DNA from: Alphaproteobacteria bacterium | GTDB taxonomy: Bacteria; Pseudomonadota; Alphaproteobacteria; UBA8366 | DNA: 36,942 bases | Direction of reading: 5' to 3' | NCBI GenBank assembly: GCA_021774335.1 | Contig: JAJFJD010000025.1 | Location: forward strand, 1-36,942 | Part shown: positions 23,590 to 31,668 of the stretch, piece by piece | How positions within the stretch are numbered: position 1 is the first letter of the stretch | Layout: each line of letters opens with the position of its first letter | Translations under genes and position numbers: made by a program | Notes under the pieces: generated by a model | The model's input: only the letters and a program-made list of their open reading frames with translations | Database searches by the model: none | What the model was told of the DNA's origin: nothing

Positions 23590-24663
23590 CTATGGATGCA
23601 CGTCCTCCGTAAACCAATCGGTCGGCAACTCGTGGCCCAATCCCATTTCCTTGGCTTTGCGGTAGGCGACTGCGCCGCAGGCGGCGAATTGGTAGCCGGT
23701 GCCGGTGTTGTTCAGAAAACAGGTCATCTGGTCCGCCGATGTGCGGCCCTTGGCGCGGCCCGCGATCAGATCGAAGACCGTCGGCAGCGTGTCGAAGCCG
23801 ACCGCTTTCTTCACCGCGCCGTCCGCGCCGGTGATCTTCTTCATGTCCGGCAGGTCGGCGGTCTCATTCGTCGGTGTTCTGTCTTCCAGGTTGTGGATGT
23901 AGACGAGGTCGGCGCGGTTGACCGCCGTCGGGTCGATCTCCGGCAGTTTGATAGAACTGACATGCATGCCGGGCTCCAGCATGCCCTCGAAAAAGACATG
24001 GCCGAGCGAGCTGGTGGAGCAGGCCACGACATCCGCGCCCTGGACCGCTTCTTCGGTCGTGGCTACGGGCGTCATGTCGATTTGCAGTCGCTCGCCCCAT
24101 TCGCGGCAGAAACTTTCCCGGTTTTCCGGGTTCGGGCTGAAGCAGCGGACCTGTTTGATATCGCGCACCGCCGCGAGCGCCATGAGCTGCGCCCCGGCCT
24201 GGAAGCCCGAGCCGATGATCGCCGCTGTCCGGGCGTCTTCGCGGGCGAGGAATTTCGCGCCGAGGCCGCTGGTGGCGCCGACCCGCATGCGCTGCATCGC
24301 CCCGTCGGGGAAGATCGCGAGCGGCTCGCCGTTCTCGGTGCTGAACAGCAGGACCAGGCCGACCCAGCGTTTGTTCGGGGCCGCCGGCACCTTGACCCGG
24401 CGCGGTACGCCGCCGACTTCCGGGTAGGTGATGATGTCGGAATTGATGCGCACCGCCGCCGCGCCGAATTTCGGGGCGATGCCGTCGGCGGATTTCAGGC
24501 CGTAGACCGCGCCGGGCATCGCCGTCGGCGCCAGGCTGTCGCTGCGCGGCCGCACCACGCCGCGCCCGGCCGCCAGTTCGCCATAGGCATCTTCGAGGAT
24601 GTCGACATAGTCGGCCATCGTGAGCAGTTGGTCGATATCGTCGTTGGAGAGGATAAGGGTCAT
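23590..24663 (-). CDS. Ornithine cyclodeaminase / mu-crystallin family protein
   Basis: 357 residues from the ATG at 24663 (MTLILSNDDIDQLLTMADYV); the longer open frame upstream is not protein-like. Typical features: PRSDSLAP, the substrate-side RVKVPAAPNKRWVGLV, AIFPDGAMQRMRVGATSGLG, and a Rossmann NAD(P) loop IIGSGFQAGAQLMAL. The family includes ornithine cyclodeaminase, alanine dehydrogenase of archaea and ketimine reductases, so the exact substrate is open. It lies 100 bp after a hypothetical gene on the same strand. Confidence 0.9.
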   Translation of the reverse strand: MTLILSNDDIDQLLTMADYVDILEDAYGELAAGRGVVRPRSDSLAPTAMPGAVYGLKSADGIAPKFGAAAVRINSDIITYPEVGGVPRRVKVPAAPNKRWVGLVLLFSTENGEPLAIFPDGAMQRMRVGATSGLGAKFLAREDARTAAIIGSGFQAGAQLMALAAVRDIKQVRCFSPNPENRESFCREWGERLQIDMTPVATTEEAVQGADVVACSTSSLGHVFFEGMLEPGMHVSSIKLPEIDPTAVNRADLVYIHNLEDRTPTNETADLPDMKKITGADGAVKKAVGFDTLPTVFDLIAGRAKGRTSADQMTCFLNNTGTGYQFAACGAVAYRKAKEMGLGHELPTDWFTEDVHP

Positions 24664-24763
24664 GCGCCACCGTTGGATTTCAGGGAGGCGTACAGGATAC
24701 GGGAACGCGCCGGTGCGGACCAAACGGCGGTCGGGGCGGGTATGTGCTTCGGGGTGCCGGCGG

Positions 24764-25228
24764 CTACTTCTTCGGTCCCAGATTGCCGAGGATCGACAGT
24801 TGCAGCTTGCCCAGCGTCGGATTGGCGCCGGCCTGGTTCGCATCGATCCACTCTTTCACGGGAACGTTCGTCGCGTCGGAAATCACGTTGAGCTTCTGTA
24901 GCGCGCTAAGGCCGTCCCAGCGTTTGGGGGCGACCCCGGGAACCTGTTCGGCATCGGCGAGTGCGCGCAGCCCGATCTCGACAACGGCCGGGTACAGGTT
25001 GCTCACCACGGCGTCATAGACCGGGTCGAATTGCTGCGAGCCGGCGTCGGTGCGGACCGACGTGTCGTGCTTCGCCTGGAACTCGTTCTCCAGCACCAGG
25101 TTGGATGCTTCGAAGTCGACCTCGGCGCCGTTCGCCTGCTCGATATAGACCGTGTCGCCGTCGATCTCGACGACGGTACCCACGACGTTGCGGGACGCGT
25201 TGCGGACGGTGTCTCCAACCTTGAACAT
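24764..25228 (-). CDS. Hypothetical protein with N-terminal SH3/KOW-like domain
   Basis: 154 residues. The first 45 residues (FKVGDTVRNASRNVVGTVVE, then DGDTVYIEQANG) have the look of a small SH3-like beta barrel. The rest is helical, with VPVKEWIDANQAG and LGKLQLSILGNLG near the end, and no Cys, signal peptide or membrane segment. I do not recognise the family. No clear Shine-Dalgarno. It is divergent from the TauD-type gene, with 160 bp between starts, and upstream of the cyclodeaminase-family gene. Confidence 0.75.
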   Translation of the reverse strand: MFKVGDTVRNASRNVVGTVVEIDGDTVYIEQANGAEVDFEASNLVLENEFQAKHDTSVRTDAGSQQFDPVYDAVVSNLYPAVVEIGLRALADAEQVPGVAPKRWDGLSALQKLNVISDATNVPVKEWIDANQAGANPTLGKLQLSILGNLGPKK

Positions 25229-25388
25229 CTATGTCGCCGTGCTGCTGTGGAATGGTGCGCCACTACTATCAGGTCCGGCGTCCGGCGGACAGCGTTGTTC
25301 CGCGTCGGATCGAAAGCCGCAGGCGTTTGCCACCGCGGCCCCGCATCGGGGAAGATGGGTGCGGACACCACCGAATTGGAGCGATCCC

Positions 25389-26261
25389 ATGGCCGATTTC
25401 GAGTTTCGCCCCGGCGACGGACCCATTGGCGGCGAGTTCCTCGGCGTCGATGCCGCCGCACCGATGAGCGATGCGACCTTCGCCGAGATCGAGGATTTGT
25501 TCTACGACCGCTCGGTCGTGGTGTTCCGCGACCAGGATCTGACGCCGCAGCAACTCGTGGCATTCTCCGCGCGGTTCGGAACACTGCAGCCGAATGTGCG
25601 GGCGGAAATCCAGAACCCGGACGCGCCGGAGATCACGCTGATCTCGAACATCACGGAGAACGGCAAGGCGATCGGGTCGCGGGACGCCGGGCGCTACTGG
25701 CATTCGGATCTGTGTTACCTCGGCGAGCCGAGCAAGCTCACCCTGCTGCATGCGCTGGAGGTGCCGGAACGCGACGGCGTCGCCTATGGCGATACCCGCT
25801 TCGCGAGCGCACCGGCGGCCTACGATGCGTTGCCGGATGAAATGAAGGCGCGGCTCGGCGAGAGCAAGGCGGCGAACAGCTACCGCTATATGTGGAACCG
25901 TAAAGCGCGCGAATTCGGTGTGCGCCCGGTGCTGAGCGACGAGGAACTGAAACAATATCCCGAAGACGCGATCCATCCAATCGTCCGCACGCATCCGGTG
26001 ACTGGCCGTAAATGCCTCTACGTCTGCGAGGGCTACACCAGCCGGATCGACGGCATGCCGGAGGCGGAAAGCGACGCCTTGCTGCAGGATTTGTTCGCGC
26101 ACGCGATCAAGCCGGAATTCGTCTACCGGCATAACTGGCGGCTCGGCGACCTGCTGGTCTGGGACAACTGCGCGGTTCAGCACAAGGCGACCTTCGACTA
26201 TCCGCCGGAACTGCGGCGGCGCATGCAGCGCTGCGCCGTCGAGGGAGCGGTCCCGTTCTGA
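25389..26261 (+). CDS. TauD/TfdA-family Fe(II)/2-oxoglutarate dioxygenase
   Basis: 290 residues from ATG 25389 (GGAG 7 nt upstream); the open frame extends 79 residues further left but that part lies in the promoter region and is not protein-like. Iron ligands are visible: His105 and Asp107 in YWHSDLCY, and His265 in DNCAVQHKATFD; Arg residues at 277-281 supply the 2-oxoglutarate contact. The family hydroxylates sulfonates, phenoxy acids and similar small molecules. The substrate cannot be told; no transporter or sulfonate gene is adjacent. Confidence 0.92.
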   Translation: MADFEFRPGDGPIGGEFLGVDAAAPMSDATFAEIEDLFYDRSVVVFRDQDLTPQQLVAFSARFGTLQPNVRAEIQNPDAPEITLISNITENGKAIGSRDAGRYWHSDLCYLGEPSKLTLLHALEVPERDGVAYGDTRFASAPAAYDALPDEMKARLGESKAANSYRYMWNRKAREFGVRPVLSDEELKQYPEDAIHPIVRTHPVTGRKCLYVCEGYTSRIDGMPEAESDALLQDLFAHAIKPEFVYRHNWRLGDLLVWDNCAVQHKATFDYPPELRRRMQRCAVEGAVPF

Positions 26262-26307
26262 GGGGGAGCGTCCGCGACAGGCTGTACGGTTCCGGTATAG
26301 TCGGGGC

Positions 26308-26532
26308 ATGACTCAGCCGCGCGCCGACATCGAAGCTTTCGTCCGCCGTATCGCCGCCGAAGTGCGAACGGCCGATACCGCCGGGGTGCAAACCCATGAT
26401 GCGATCGCGGCGCATCTCAACGGCGCGGGCCTGACGACGCGGAACGGCCGTCCTTGGACGGGGGCAATCGTGGAAAAGTTCCTCAGCAGTCCCGCGGCAC
26501 AGCGCTATCTGGCGGACGAACAATCGGAGTGA
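26308..26532 (+). CDS. Small protein with recombinase-like helix-turn-helix
   Basis: 74 residues. The middle, HDAIAAHLNGAGLTTRNGRPW followed by VEKFLSSPAAQRYL, matches the pattern found in the DNA-binding part of large serine recombinases (LN-x-x-G-x-x-T-x-x-G-x-x-W). No catalytic domain is present, so it is either a stand-alone DNA-binding protein or a domain remnant under selection. It ends 5 bp before the next gene, whose ribosome site lies within it, so the two are translationally linked. Confidence 0.65.
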   Translation: MTQPRADIEAFVRRIAAEVRTADTAGVQTHDAIAAHLNGAGLTTRNGRPWTGAIVEKFLSSPAAQRYLADEQSE

Positions 26533-26537
26533 AACGC

Positions 26538-26984
26538 ATGGTAACCGGCGACGACATCTTAGGGTCCTGGGTAATGGTGGACCGGGGCACCGACAGCGAA
26601 GAGGACGCCAAGCAAGCGCTCGAACGGTATGGCGACGATCCGCAAGGGTTCATGATTTTTGCGCCGGACGGCTGGATGAACGCCATCGTCTGTTGGGGTG
26701 GCCGGCCGGAATTGCCCGACAACCCGGCGTGGCACGCCGATGCGCCCGAGGCTGAGAAGGCGCGGGCCTATGACACCTACCTGTCTTATGGCGGACAATG
26801 GACCGTCGAGAACAGCCAGCTTTCGACGCGGGTCGCCTATGCGCTCAACCCCGGTTGGATCGGCGGCGACCAGGAACGCGACCTGGAGATGACCGACGAT
26901 GGCCACCTGATCCTGAAACTGTCGCGCGCCTGGCCCGACGGCCGGGTCATGCATGGCTGGGTGAAGTGGAAGCGGGCGGGGTGA
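26538..26984 (+). CDS. Lipocalin-like domain protein
   Basis: 148 residues from ATG 26538, with GGAG 8 nt upstream inside the previous gene. Starts DDILGSWVMVDRGTDSEED, then GFMIFAPDGWMNAIVCW, SYGGQWTVENSQLSTRVAYAL and LSRAWPDGRVMHGWVKWKR, the repeating strand pattern of small lipocalin-like proteins (I...GSW, F...DGW). No signal peptide. Ligand unknown. It shares an operon with the small helix-turn-helix protein. Confidence 0.75.
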   Translation: MVTGDDILGSWVMVDRGTDSEEDAKQALERYGDDPQGFMIFAPDGWMNAIVCWGGRPELPDNPAWHADAPEAEKARAYDTYLSYGGQWTVENSQLSTRVAYALNPGWIGGDQERDLEMTDDGHLILKLSRAWPDGRVMHGWVKWKRAG

Positions 26985-27124
26985 TGGCGGCCGGGTTATG
27001 TCTGAAGCGAGTGGGCACTTGGCGATTGATTCGGGGTGATAGGTTTTCGCCCTCGATGGTGATCGTTCGGCAGCCTTAATTTTCAAAGTTTAGAGCCATC
27101 CACATCCGGACCGGAGACCGATAT

Positions 27125-28021
27125 ATGAGCATCACGCTATTCGAAAACTTTCGCGCCCTGTTTTATGCACCGTTTTATGCCGCGTTCGGTATATCGGCGT
27201 ATGAGCGGGAGAATGTCGACGTGACACTCGCGCCGATGTCCGCGCCCGGCGATGGCAGCAGTGCCATTCTCGGCGGCGCCGACGCGATAACCTGGGGCGG
27301 CCCGATGCGGGTGATGCGCAACCACGATGAGGATCCGGACAGCGATCTCGTCTCCTTTTGCGAAGTGGTCGGTAAGGATCCTTTCCAACTGGTCGGCCGG
27401 ACTCCAAAGTCCGATTTTAAGATTCCCGATCTCGTCGGTATCCGCTTCGCCAGCTTCCTGGAGGCGCCGACCCCGTGGCTTTGCCTGCAGGAAGATCTGC
27501 GGCGCGAAAATATCGATCCTGGATCGATCGATCGGGCCGGCGATCTGCCGGTCACGGATATCATGGATCGATTTCAGAAGGGCGAGTTCGATCTGGTTCA
27601 GGTCCCGGAACCTTATGCGCAAGCACTGGTGGACGGCGGACACGGGCACATTTGGTACGAGACCGCGAGCCGGGGCGCGTGCTGCTACACGACGTTCAGT
27701 GCGCGACGCAGCTTCATCGACGCGCACCGGGAAGAGGTCGGCGCGATGTATGCGGCGCAGGCGGCCACGCTGCGGTGGATACAGGATGAGACGGCGGGTG
27801 AAATTGCCCGGGTCGTCGCCCCGTATTTTCCGGACGTTCCGCCTGAGCAGCTCACGCAATCGATCGATCGCTACAAAAGCGCCGGGTTGTGGAGCCGAAA
27901 TCCCGCCATTAGCAAGACGGGCCTCGAACGGTTGCGGGCGGGGCTATTGTCCGGCGGCTTTATCGAGCGGGAAATCCCGTATGAGGAGATGGTCGAAACC
28001 CGGTTCGATACACCTGACTAG
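27125..28021 (+). CDS. NMT1/THI5-like substrate-binding-fold protein without signal peptide
   Basis: 298 residues, ATG 27125 with GGAG 8 nt upstream. It has the two-lobed substrate-binding-protein pattern of the NMT1/THI5 group (LFYAPFYAAFGISAYERENV at the start, GGADAITWGGPMRVM, LVGIRFASFLEAPTPWLCL, GEFDLVQVPEPYAQALVDGG). A signal peptide or lipobox is absent, and no ABC permease or ATPase gene is near, so a cytoplasmic role is likely: an enzyme of this fold (THI5 and the sulfinate desulfinase DszB are known examples) or a sensor. GACCYTT holds adjacent Cys. It heads the rightward half of a probable catabolic cluster. Confidence 0.82.
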   Translation: MSITLFENFRALFYAPFYAAFGISAYERENVDVTLAPMSAPGDGSSAILGGADAITWGGPMRVMRNHDEDPDSDLVSFCEVVGKDPFQLVGRTPKSDFKIPDLVGIRFASFLEAPTPWLCLQEDLRRENIDPGSIDRAGDLPVTDIMDRFQKGEFDLVQVPEPYAQALVDGGHGHIWYETASRGACCYTTFSARRSFIDAHREEVGAMYAAQAATLRWIQDETAGEIARVVAPYFPDVPPEQLTQSIDRYKSAGLWSRNPAISKTGLERLRAGLLSGGFIEREIPYEEMVETRFDTPD

Positions 28022-28064
28022 GATCGATGTTGTCGCAGGAACGATTAGCGCCGCCCACGAATGC

Positions 28065-28091
28065 CCCGTATGAAGTTTCGATTGATACGGG
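28065..28091. promoter_or_regulatory. Dyad between the substrate-binding-fold gene and the VOC gene
   Basis: CCCGTAT (28065-28071) and ATACGGG (28085-28091) are separated by 13 nt. No T run follows, so it is more like an operator or attenuator than a terminator. Confidence 0.35.
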
Positions 28092-28166
28092 CCGTGCCAA
28101 GTGGGAGCATCGATAAATACGCCTTTTGAATACTTTAGAGTAGGTTCAATTCGATGGGAGGATTAG

Positions 28167-28766
28167 ATGGCTAGGCGTGATTCCGGCAAAACGACCAATG
28201 GCCGCGATCGGTCGACTCCGGTCGGCGTCAATCACGTCGTCCTCAACGTGCACGACATCGAGGAGTCGCATCAGTTCTGGACCGAGGTCATCGGCCTGAA
28301 GCAGGTTGGGACACTACATCCGCGCGAGGACATGGGCGACATGCCGACGATGCGTTTCTACAGCGGAAATCACGACGGCGAACTGACCCATCACGATCTG
28401 GCGCTGGTCGAGAACAAGGACCTGCCGCCGCGCCCGGAGAATTGGGATCCGTTCGGCACGCCGCAGGCGATCAACCATGTCGCCTTCGCGATGCCAGACC
28501 GCGAGTCCTGGATGGCGAAGCTTGCGGATCTGCAAGCCCAGGGCGTCAAATTCAATATGCGGGTCAATCATGGCGTGACCCATAGCGTCTATATCAACGA
28601 CCCGAACGGATACGGCGTCGAACTGCTGTACGAGTTGCCGCGCGACCTGTGGGAAAACGATATCGATGCGGGCTTGAACTATCTTGAGTTCCTGCCGACG
28701 GAGGGCCCGGAGGCGCTCGAGGACGATCTGGAAAGTTCGCCGCGCTTTCTGGCGGCCAAAGGGTAG
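28167..28766 (+). CDS. VOC-family protein (extradiol dioxygenase / glyoxalase fold)
   Basis: 199 residues; GGGAGG 5 nt before ATG 28167. Two beta-alpha-beta-beta-beta modules with the expected metal-site residues: His in VNHVVLNVHD, His pair in LTHHDLALVE, His in INHVAFAMPD and Glu in YGVELLYELP. This is the pattern of catechol 2,3-dioxygenase-like single-subunit VOC proteins. Substrate unknown; neighbours (hydrolase, monooxygenase) suggest ring or side-chain breakdown. Confidence 0.88.
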   Translation: MARRDSGKTTNGRDRSTPVGVNHVVLNVHDIEESHQFWTEVIGLKQVGTLHPREDMGDMPTMRFYSGNHDGELTHHDLALVENKDLPPRPENWDPFGTPQAINHVAFAMPDRESWMAKLADLQAQGVKFNMRVNHGVTHSVYINDPNGYGVELLYELPRDLWENDIDAGLNYLEFLPTEGPEALEDDLESSPRFLAAKG

Positions 28767-28838
28767 GGCGCACCCCGCCGTACACCGCAGCCGCCAATGA
28801 ATGAACGCAGGAACCCCTGCCAAGAAAGGAAAAAATCC

Positions 28839-29594
28839 ATGCCGTTTTACGAGAATGGTCCGGTCCGCATCCGCTACGAAGAGGCCGGTTCCGGCTATCC
28901 TCTCTTGGTCATTCCCGGGGGCGGCATAAACTCGTCCATCGGCAATCTTTCCGGCGGCGCGCCGTTCAATCCGATGAAAGAGTTCGCCGACGAGTATCGC
29001 TGCATCACGATTGATCTGCGGAACTCAAACGAAAGCGAATCTACCGGGCCGCTGGAAGTCGACCGGCCTTGGGACGCGTTTACCGACGACCACATCGGAT
29101 TGATGGATCACCTGGGTATCGACAAATTCTTGGTGTTGGGGTTCTGCATCGGCGGCCCCTTCATCTGGAACCTGTTGAAGCGGGCGCCCGATCGCGTCGT
29201 CGCCGGCGTGCTGGCCCAGCCCAGCGGCGTGACGCCGGAGCTGCCGGATCTTTTTTACGATGCGAACATCAAGGGATGGGCGCCGGATATCTGCGCCCGG
29301 CGGCCCGACATCACGATGGATATGGCCGCCGCATTCCTGGACAACATGTACCGGGCCGGCCGCGACTTCGTTTTCACCGTGTCCCGGGATTTCGTCCGTG
29401 AATGTCAAACTCCGGTTCTGATTCTGCCGGACGACATTCCGGTTCACCCGTATGCCGTGGCCATGGAATCCGCGATGCTCGCCCCGAAGTCCGAAGTGAG
29501 CCTGTTTCCGTGGAAAGATCCGAAAGAGCGCATCCCCGTCGCGGTGCGTCAGGTTCGGAGCTTCCTGCGGGCGCATTGTCCTACGACTGGCTGA
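28839..29594 (+). CDS. Alpha/beta hydrolase with a Cys nucleophile
   Basis: 251 residues from ATG 28839 (AAAGGA 8 nt upstream; an in-frame ATG at 28797 is less likely). The oxyanion segment LVIPGGG and the elbow LVLGFCIGGPFIWNL are clear, with Cys103 where most alpha/beta hydrolases have Ser, as in dienelactone hydrolases. The rest of the fold follows, with DDIPVHP and a final His uncertain. It likely hydrolyses a lactone or a ring-cleavage product. It lies 72 bp after the VOC gene. Confidence 0.86.
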   Translation: MPFYENGPVRIRYEEAGSGYPLLVIPGGGINSSIGNLSGGAPFNPMKEFADEYRCITIDLRNSNESESTGPLEVDRPWDAFTDDHIGLMDHLGIDKFLVLGFCIGGPFIWNLLKRAPDRVVAGVLAQPSGVTPELPDLFYDANIKGWAPDICARRPDITMDMAAAFLDNMYRAGRDFVFTVSRDFVRECQTPVLILPDDIPVHPYAVAMESAMLAPKSEVSLFPWKDPKERIPVAVRQVRSFLRAHCPTTG

Positions 29595-29599
29595 GGACC

Positions 29600-30151
29600 C
29601 TAACGCGGCGTCAAATGCCGCGCGTCTTCCGCCGCTTGATGATCCATCACACGCAGGACGGATGCATTCATCATATAGACGCTCATCAAGGCGGTGAGTT
29701 CCATTAGACCTTTCTCGCCGTAGCGTTCCCGCACGGTTTGGAAGGTGTCGTCGCTGACCGCTCCTTCTTCGAGAACCTCGCGGCCGAGACGGATGATCAT
29801 CGCCTCATCCGCGGTCAAATCGTCCAATGGCCCGTGCGTATCGATGGCGTTGATCGCCTCCTCGCGGGTGCCGGCCGTTAGGCCCCGTTTCACGTGCGAG
29901 GCCCAGATGTAATTCGCGTTGGCCGCCCGTGCCGCGGTGCAGATCGCCAGTTCCGTCTCGGCCTGGGTCAGCGTCGTGTGGTAGCGCAGATGGTCGACGA
30001 GATCCGACAGAAGTTCCCCGGCTTTCCCGGCATAGGTGAGGTAGCTGCTAGGCGGCGGCATGCTCTTGCGGGTTTCGAGAATATGGCGCACGGCGGCGCG
30101 GGTCTCGTCGGGGAATTCATCGGTGTCGGACGGGATCGGCAATCGCGGCAT
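29600..30151 (-). CDS. Carboxymuconolactone decarboxylase (CMD/AhpD-like) family protein
   Basis: 183 residues from ATG 30151, with AGGAG 8 nt upstream; a longer frame to 30226 is not supported. The CMD core is visible: YHTTLTQAETELAICTAARA, then YIWASHVKRGLTAGT and DEAMIIRLGREVLEEGAVSDD. The CxxC redox pair of AhpD is absent, although the His of the motif (His86) is kept. Only Cys71 is nearby, so peroxidase activity is unlikely; lactone decarboxylation or binding is possible. It lies 38 bp after the monooxygenase gene in a leftward pair that converges on the hydrolase. Confidence 0.88.
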   Translation of the reverse strand: MPRLPIPSDTDEFPDETRAAVRHILETRKSMPPPSSYLTYAGKAGELLSDLVDHLRYHTTLTQAETELAICTAARAANANYIWASHVKRGLTAGTREEAINAIDTHGPLDDLTADEAMIIRLGREVLEEGAVSDDTFQTVRERYGEKGLMELTALMSVYMMNASVLRVMDHQAAEDARHLTPR

Positions 30152-30189
30152 TGTCTTACTCCTTGATCGCACCCCAAGGGGTGCTGGTG

Positions 30190-31227
30190 TCAGGTGAAGG
30201 CGGGCATTATCTCTTCCGCGAAACACTGCATCAGACCCGGTGTCGCATAGGCACTCGACAGCAGAATATACGCGGCGCCGCCAGCCCGAAGGCGCTCGAT
30301 CTTTTCAATGATCTCATCAGGGCTGCCGATCAGTGTTCCATTTTCCGCGGCCTGCCGGAGGTCGGGATCCGACGCCATGCTGGAGACATAGCTGCGGTCG
30401 GCGGAGGTTGCCAGCGTGTTCATTCGGTTCAAGGCTTGCATCCGGCGCTGGAGCGCCTGCTCGCGTTCCTCGTCGGTTCGCACGATGGATATACCGCGCG
30501 CCACGGCGACTGACATTGGGTCAAACACTCGACCGGCCGCTTCCACGGCCTCGCGGTAAATTCGAAGACGCTCCAGCGTCAGGTCGAACGTAGCGAACTG
30601 ATCGAGCAGTAGCGAGTAGCCGTCTTCGGCAGCCTTGCGCAGTGACACCGGCCGGCCGGCGGCGAGCCATAGCGGCGGATGCGGGCGCTGCACGGGCGGG
30701 GGTTCGACGATGATGTCTTCGAAATGCCAACGGTCGCTATGGTGCGAGAACCGCGTATCCGAGGTGAGGGATTTCCGGATCAATGCGATCGATTCCTCGA
30801 AACGATCGGTTGCCTCATCCAGCGGAATGCAGAAACGTTCGAATTCGTTGGGCCGATATCCCTTACCGACACCGAAATCCAGCCGTCCGTTCGACAATAC
30901 GTCCACGGTCGCTGCCTGTTCGGCCAGCAGCACCGGATTGTGCCATGGGACGACGACCACGGCGGTGCCGAGCCGGATCGTCTCGGTCCGGGCGGCAAGG
31001 TAGGTGAGAAGATTGAGCGAGGCCGAGATCTGGGCGCTGCCCGTGAAGTGATGCTCGACAAGAAAGATACTATGGAACCCGAGCCGCTCCGCTTCCACGA
31101 CGCCGTCGATCAGCTGGTGGTAGCCGTGGCTGTCGTCGGACGGCGAGGCGCGAAGGCGCTCGCCGCCACTCGCCATATCGTTCCCGCTACTCTTGGCTGT
31201 TGCGCCACCGAACAAGCCGAACTTCAA
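30190..31227 (-). CDS. LLM-class (luciferase-like) flavin-dependent monooxygenase
   Basis: About 345 residues. Signature parts: GFHSIFLVEHHF, TYLAARTETIRLGTAVVVVP, HNPVLLAEQAATVDVLSNGR, LDFGVGKGYRPNEFERF and PPLWLAAGRPVSLRKAAEDG. Such enzymes use reduced FMN or F420 to oxygenate or desulfurise small organics. The start is taken as TTG at 31227 because AAGGGG lies 7-9 nt before it and the product then begins LKFGLFGG as family members do; the next start upstream is another TTG at 31290. Confidence 0.88.
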   Translation of the reverse strand: MKFGLFGGATAKSSGNDMASGGERLRASPSDDSHGYHQLIDGVVEAERLGFHSIFLVEHHFTGSAQISASLNLLTYLAARTETIRLGTAVVVVPWHNPVLLAEQAATVDVLSNGRLDFGVGKGYRPNEFERFCIPLDEATDRFEESIALIRKSLTSDTRFSHHSDRWHFEDIIVEPPPVQRPHPPLWLAAGRPVSLRKAAEDGYSLLLDQFATFDLTLERLRIYREAVEAAGRVFDPMSVAVARGISIVRTDEEREQALQRRMQALNRMNTLATSADRSYVSSMASDPDLRQAAENGTLIGSPDEIIEKIERLRAGGAAYILLSSAYATPGLMQCFAEEIMPAFT

Positions 31228-31404
31228 CCGACATACCCCTTCCAGTTTGGGTCCGGTACCCACGCTAGCAGTCAATCTGTGTGGGACCAAATGCAGCCGT
31301 CTGGCAACGCGGGCGGCCTAGTCGGACGACTTTTTCTGATCGAACCTTTCGTCGCCGGCGACCTGGTGGCCTTCAAGGTGTCGGGTGTCGTACTCGACCG
31401 TCTG

Positions 31405-31554
31405 TTATTCGACTTCCCACATATCGGGTATGTCGTTGTCGGGGAACTCCTGGCGGACTTGTTCCATGCAGTGCTTGGTACGGGTCATCGGCTGGCTCGA
31501 ATCAACGCCGATGTCCCTGAGGGCGCGGACGCGCCGGACGGCTTCCTTGTCCAT
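31405..31554 (-). CDS. Possible 49-residue protein of unknown function
   Basis: ATG at 31554 to TAA at 31405. The product is charged and amphipathic (MDKEAVRRVRALRDIGVDSS, ending DIPDMWEVE) and has a more protein-like composition than the other frames here. A stop codon lies just upstream in frame and no Shine-Dalgarno is seen, so it may be a remnant. Confidence 0.25.
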   Translation of the reverse strand: MDKEAVRRVRALRDIGVDSSQPMTRTKHCMEQVRQEFPDNDIPDMWEVE

Positions 31555-31583
31555 TTCTGGCCATTAGCGGACTAAAAAGCTAC

Positions 31584-31609
31584 GTCCGCTCTTCCTCCGA
31601 AAGCGAACA
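31584..31609. repeat. Degenerate copy of the dispersed AGCGGAC repeat
   Basis: GTCCGCTCT...AAGCGAACA matches the inner part of the repeat at 36699-36773 at 21 of 26 positions and keeps the inverted GTCCGCT/AGCGGAC layout. Confidence 0.5.
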
Positions 31610-31668
31610 TTTATGCTGCCGTACCCCATGTCAGTTAATGACCCAAAGCGGACATCGAATGTTGTGGA

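Larger units (their letters stand above)
31228..31668. other. Gene-poor gap with a short ORF and repeat remnants
   Basis: 440 bp between the monooxygenase and the BCCT gene. It holds a 49-codon ORF (separate entry), a degenerate copy of the AGCGGAC-type repeat, and an ATGTC/GACAT-bounded palindrome at 31629-31656 of the same general kind. No terminator with a T run was seen. Confidence 0.5.

Noticed and set aside
24664..24843. 60-residue upstream extension of the cyclodeaminase-family gene
   Set aside because: Arg/Pro-rich composition and overlap with the hypothetical gene's 3' end; family members start at MTLILS.
25152..25388. 79-residue upstream extension of the TauD-type gene
   Set aside because: It overlaps the divergent hypothetical gene and its promoter; GGAG precedes the ATG at 25389.
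29604..29622. CGCGGC/GCCGCG hairpin at the junction of converging genes
   Set aside because: It lies inside the CMD coding region and has no T run on either side; a terminator role is not supported.
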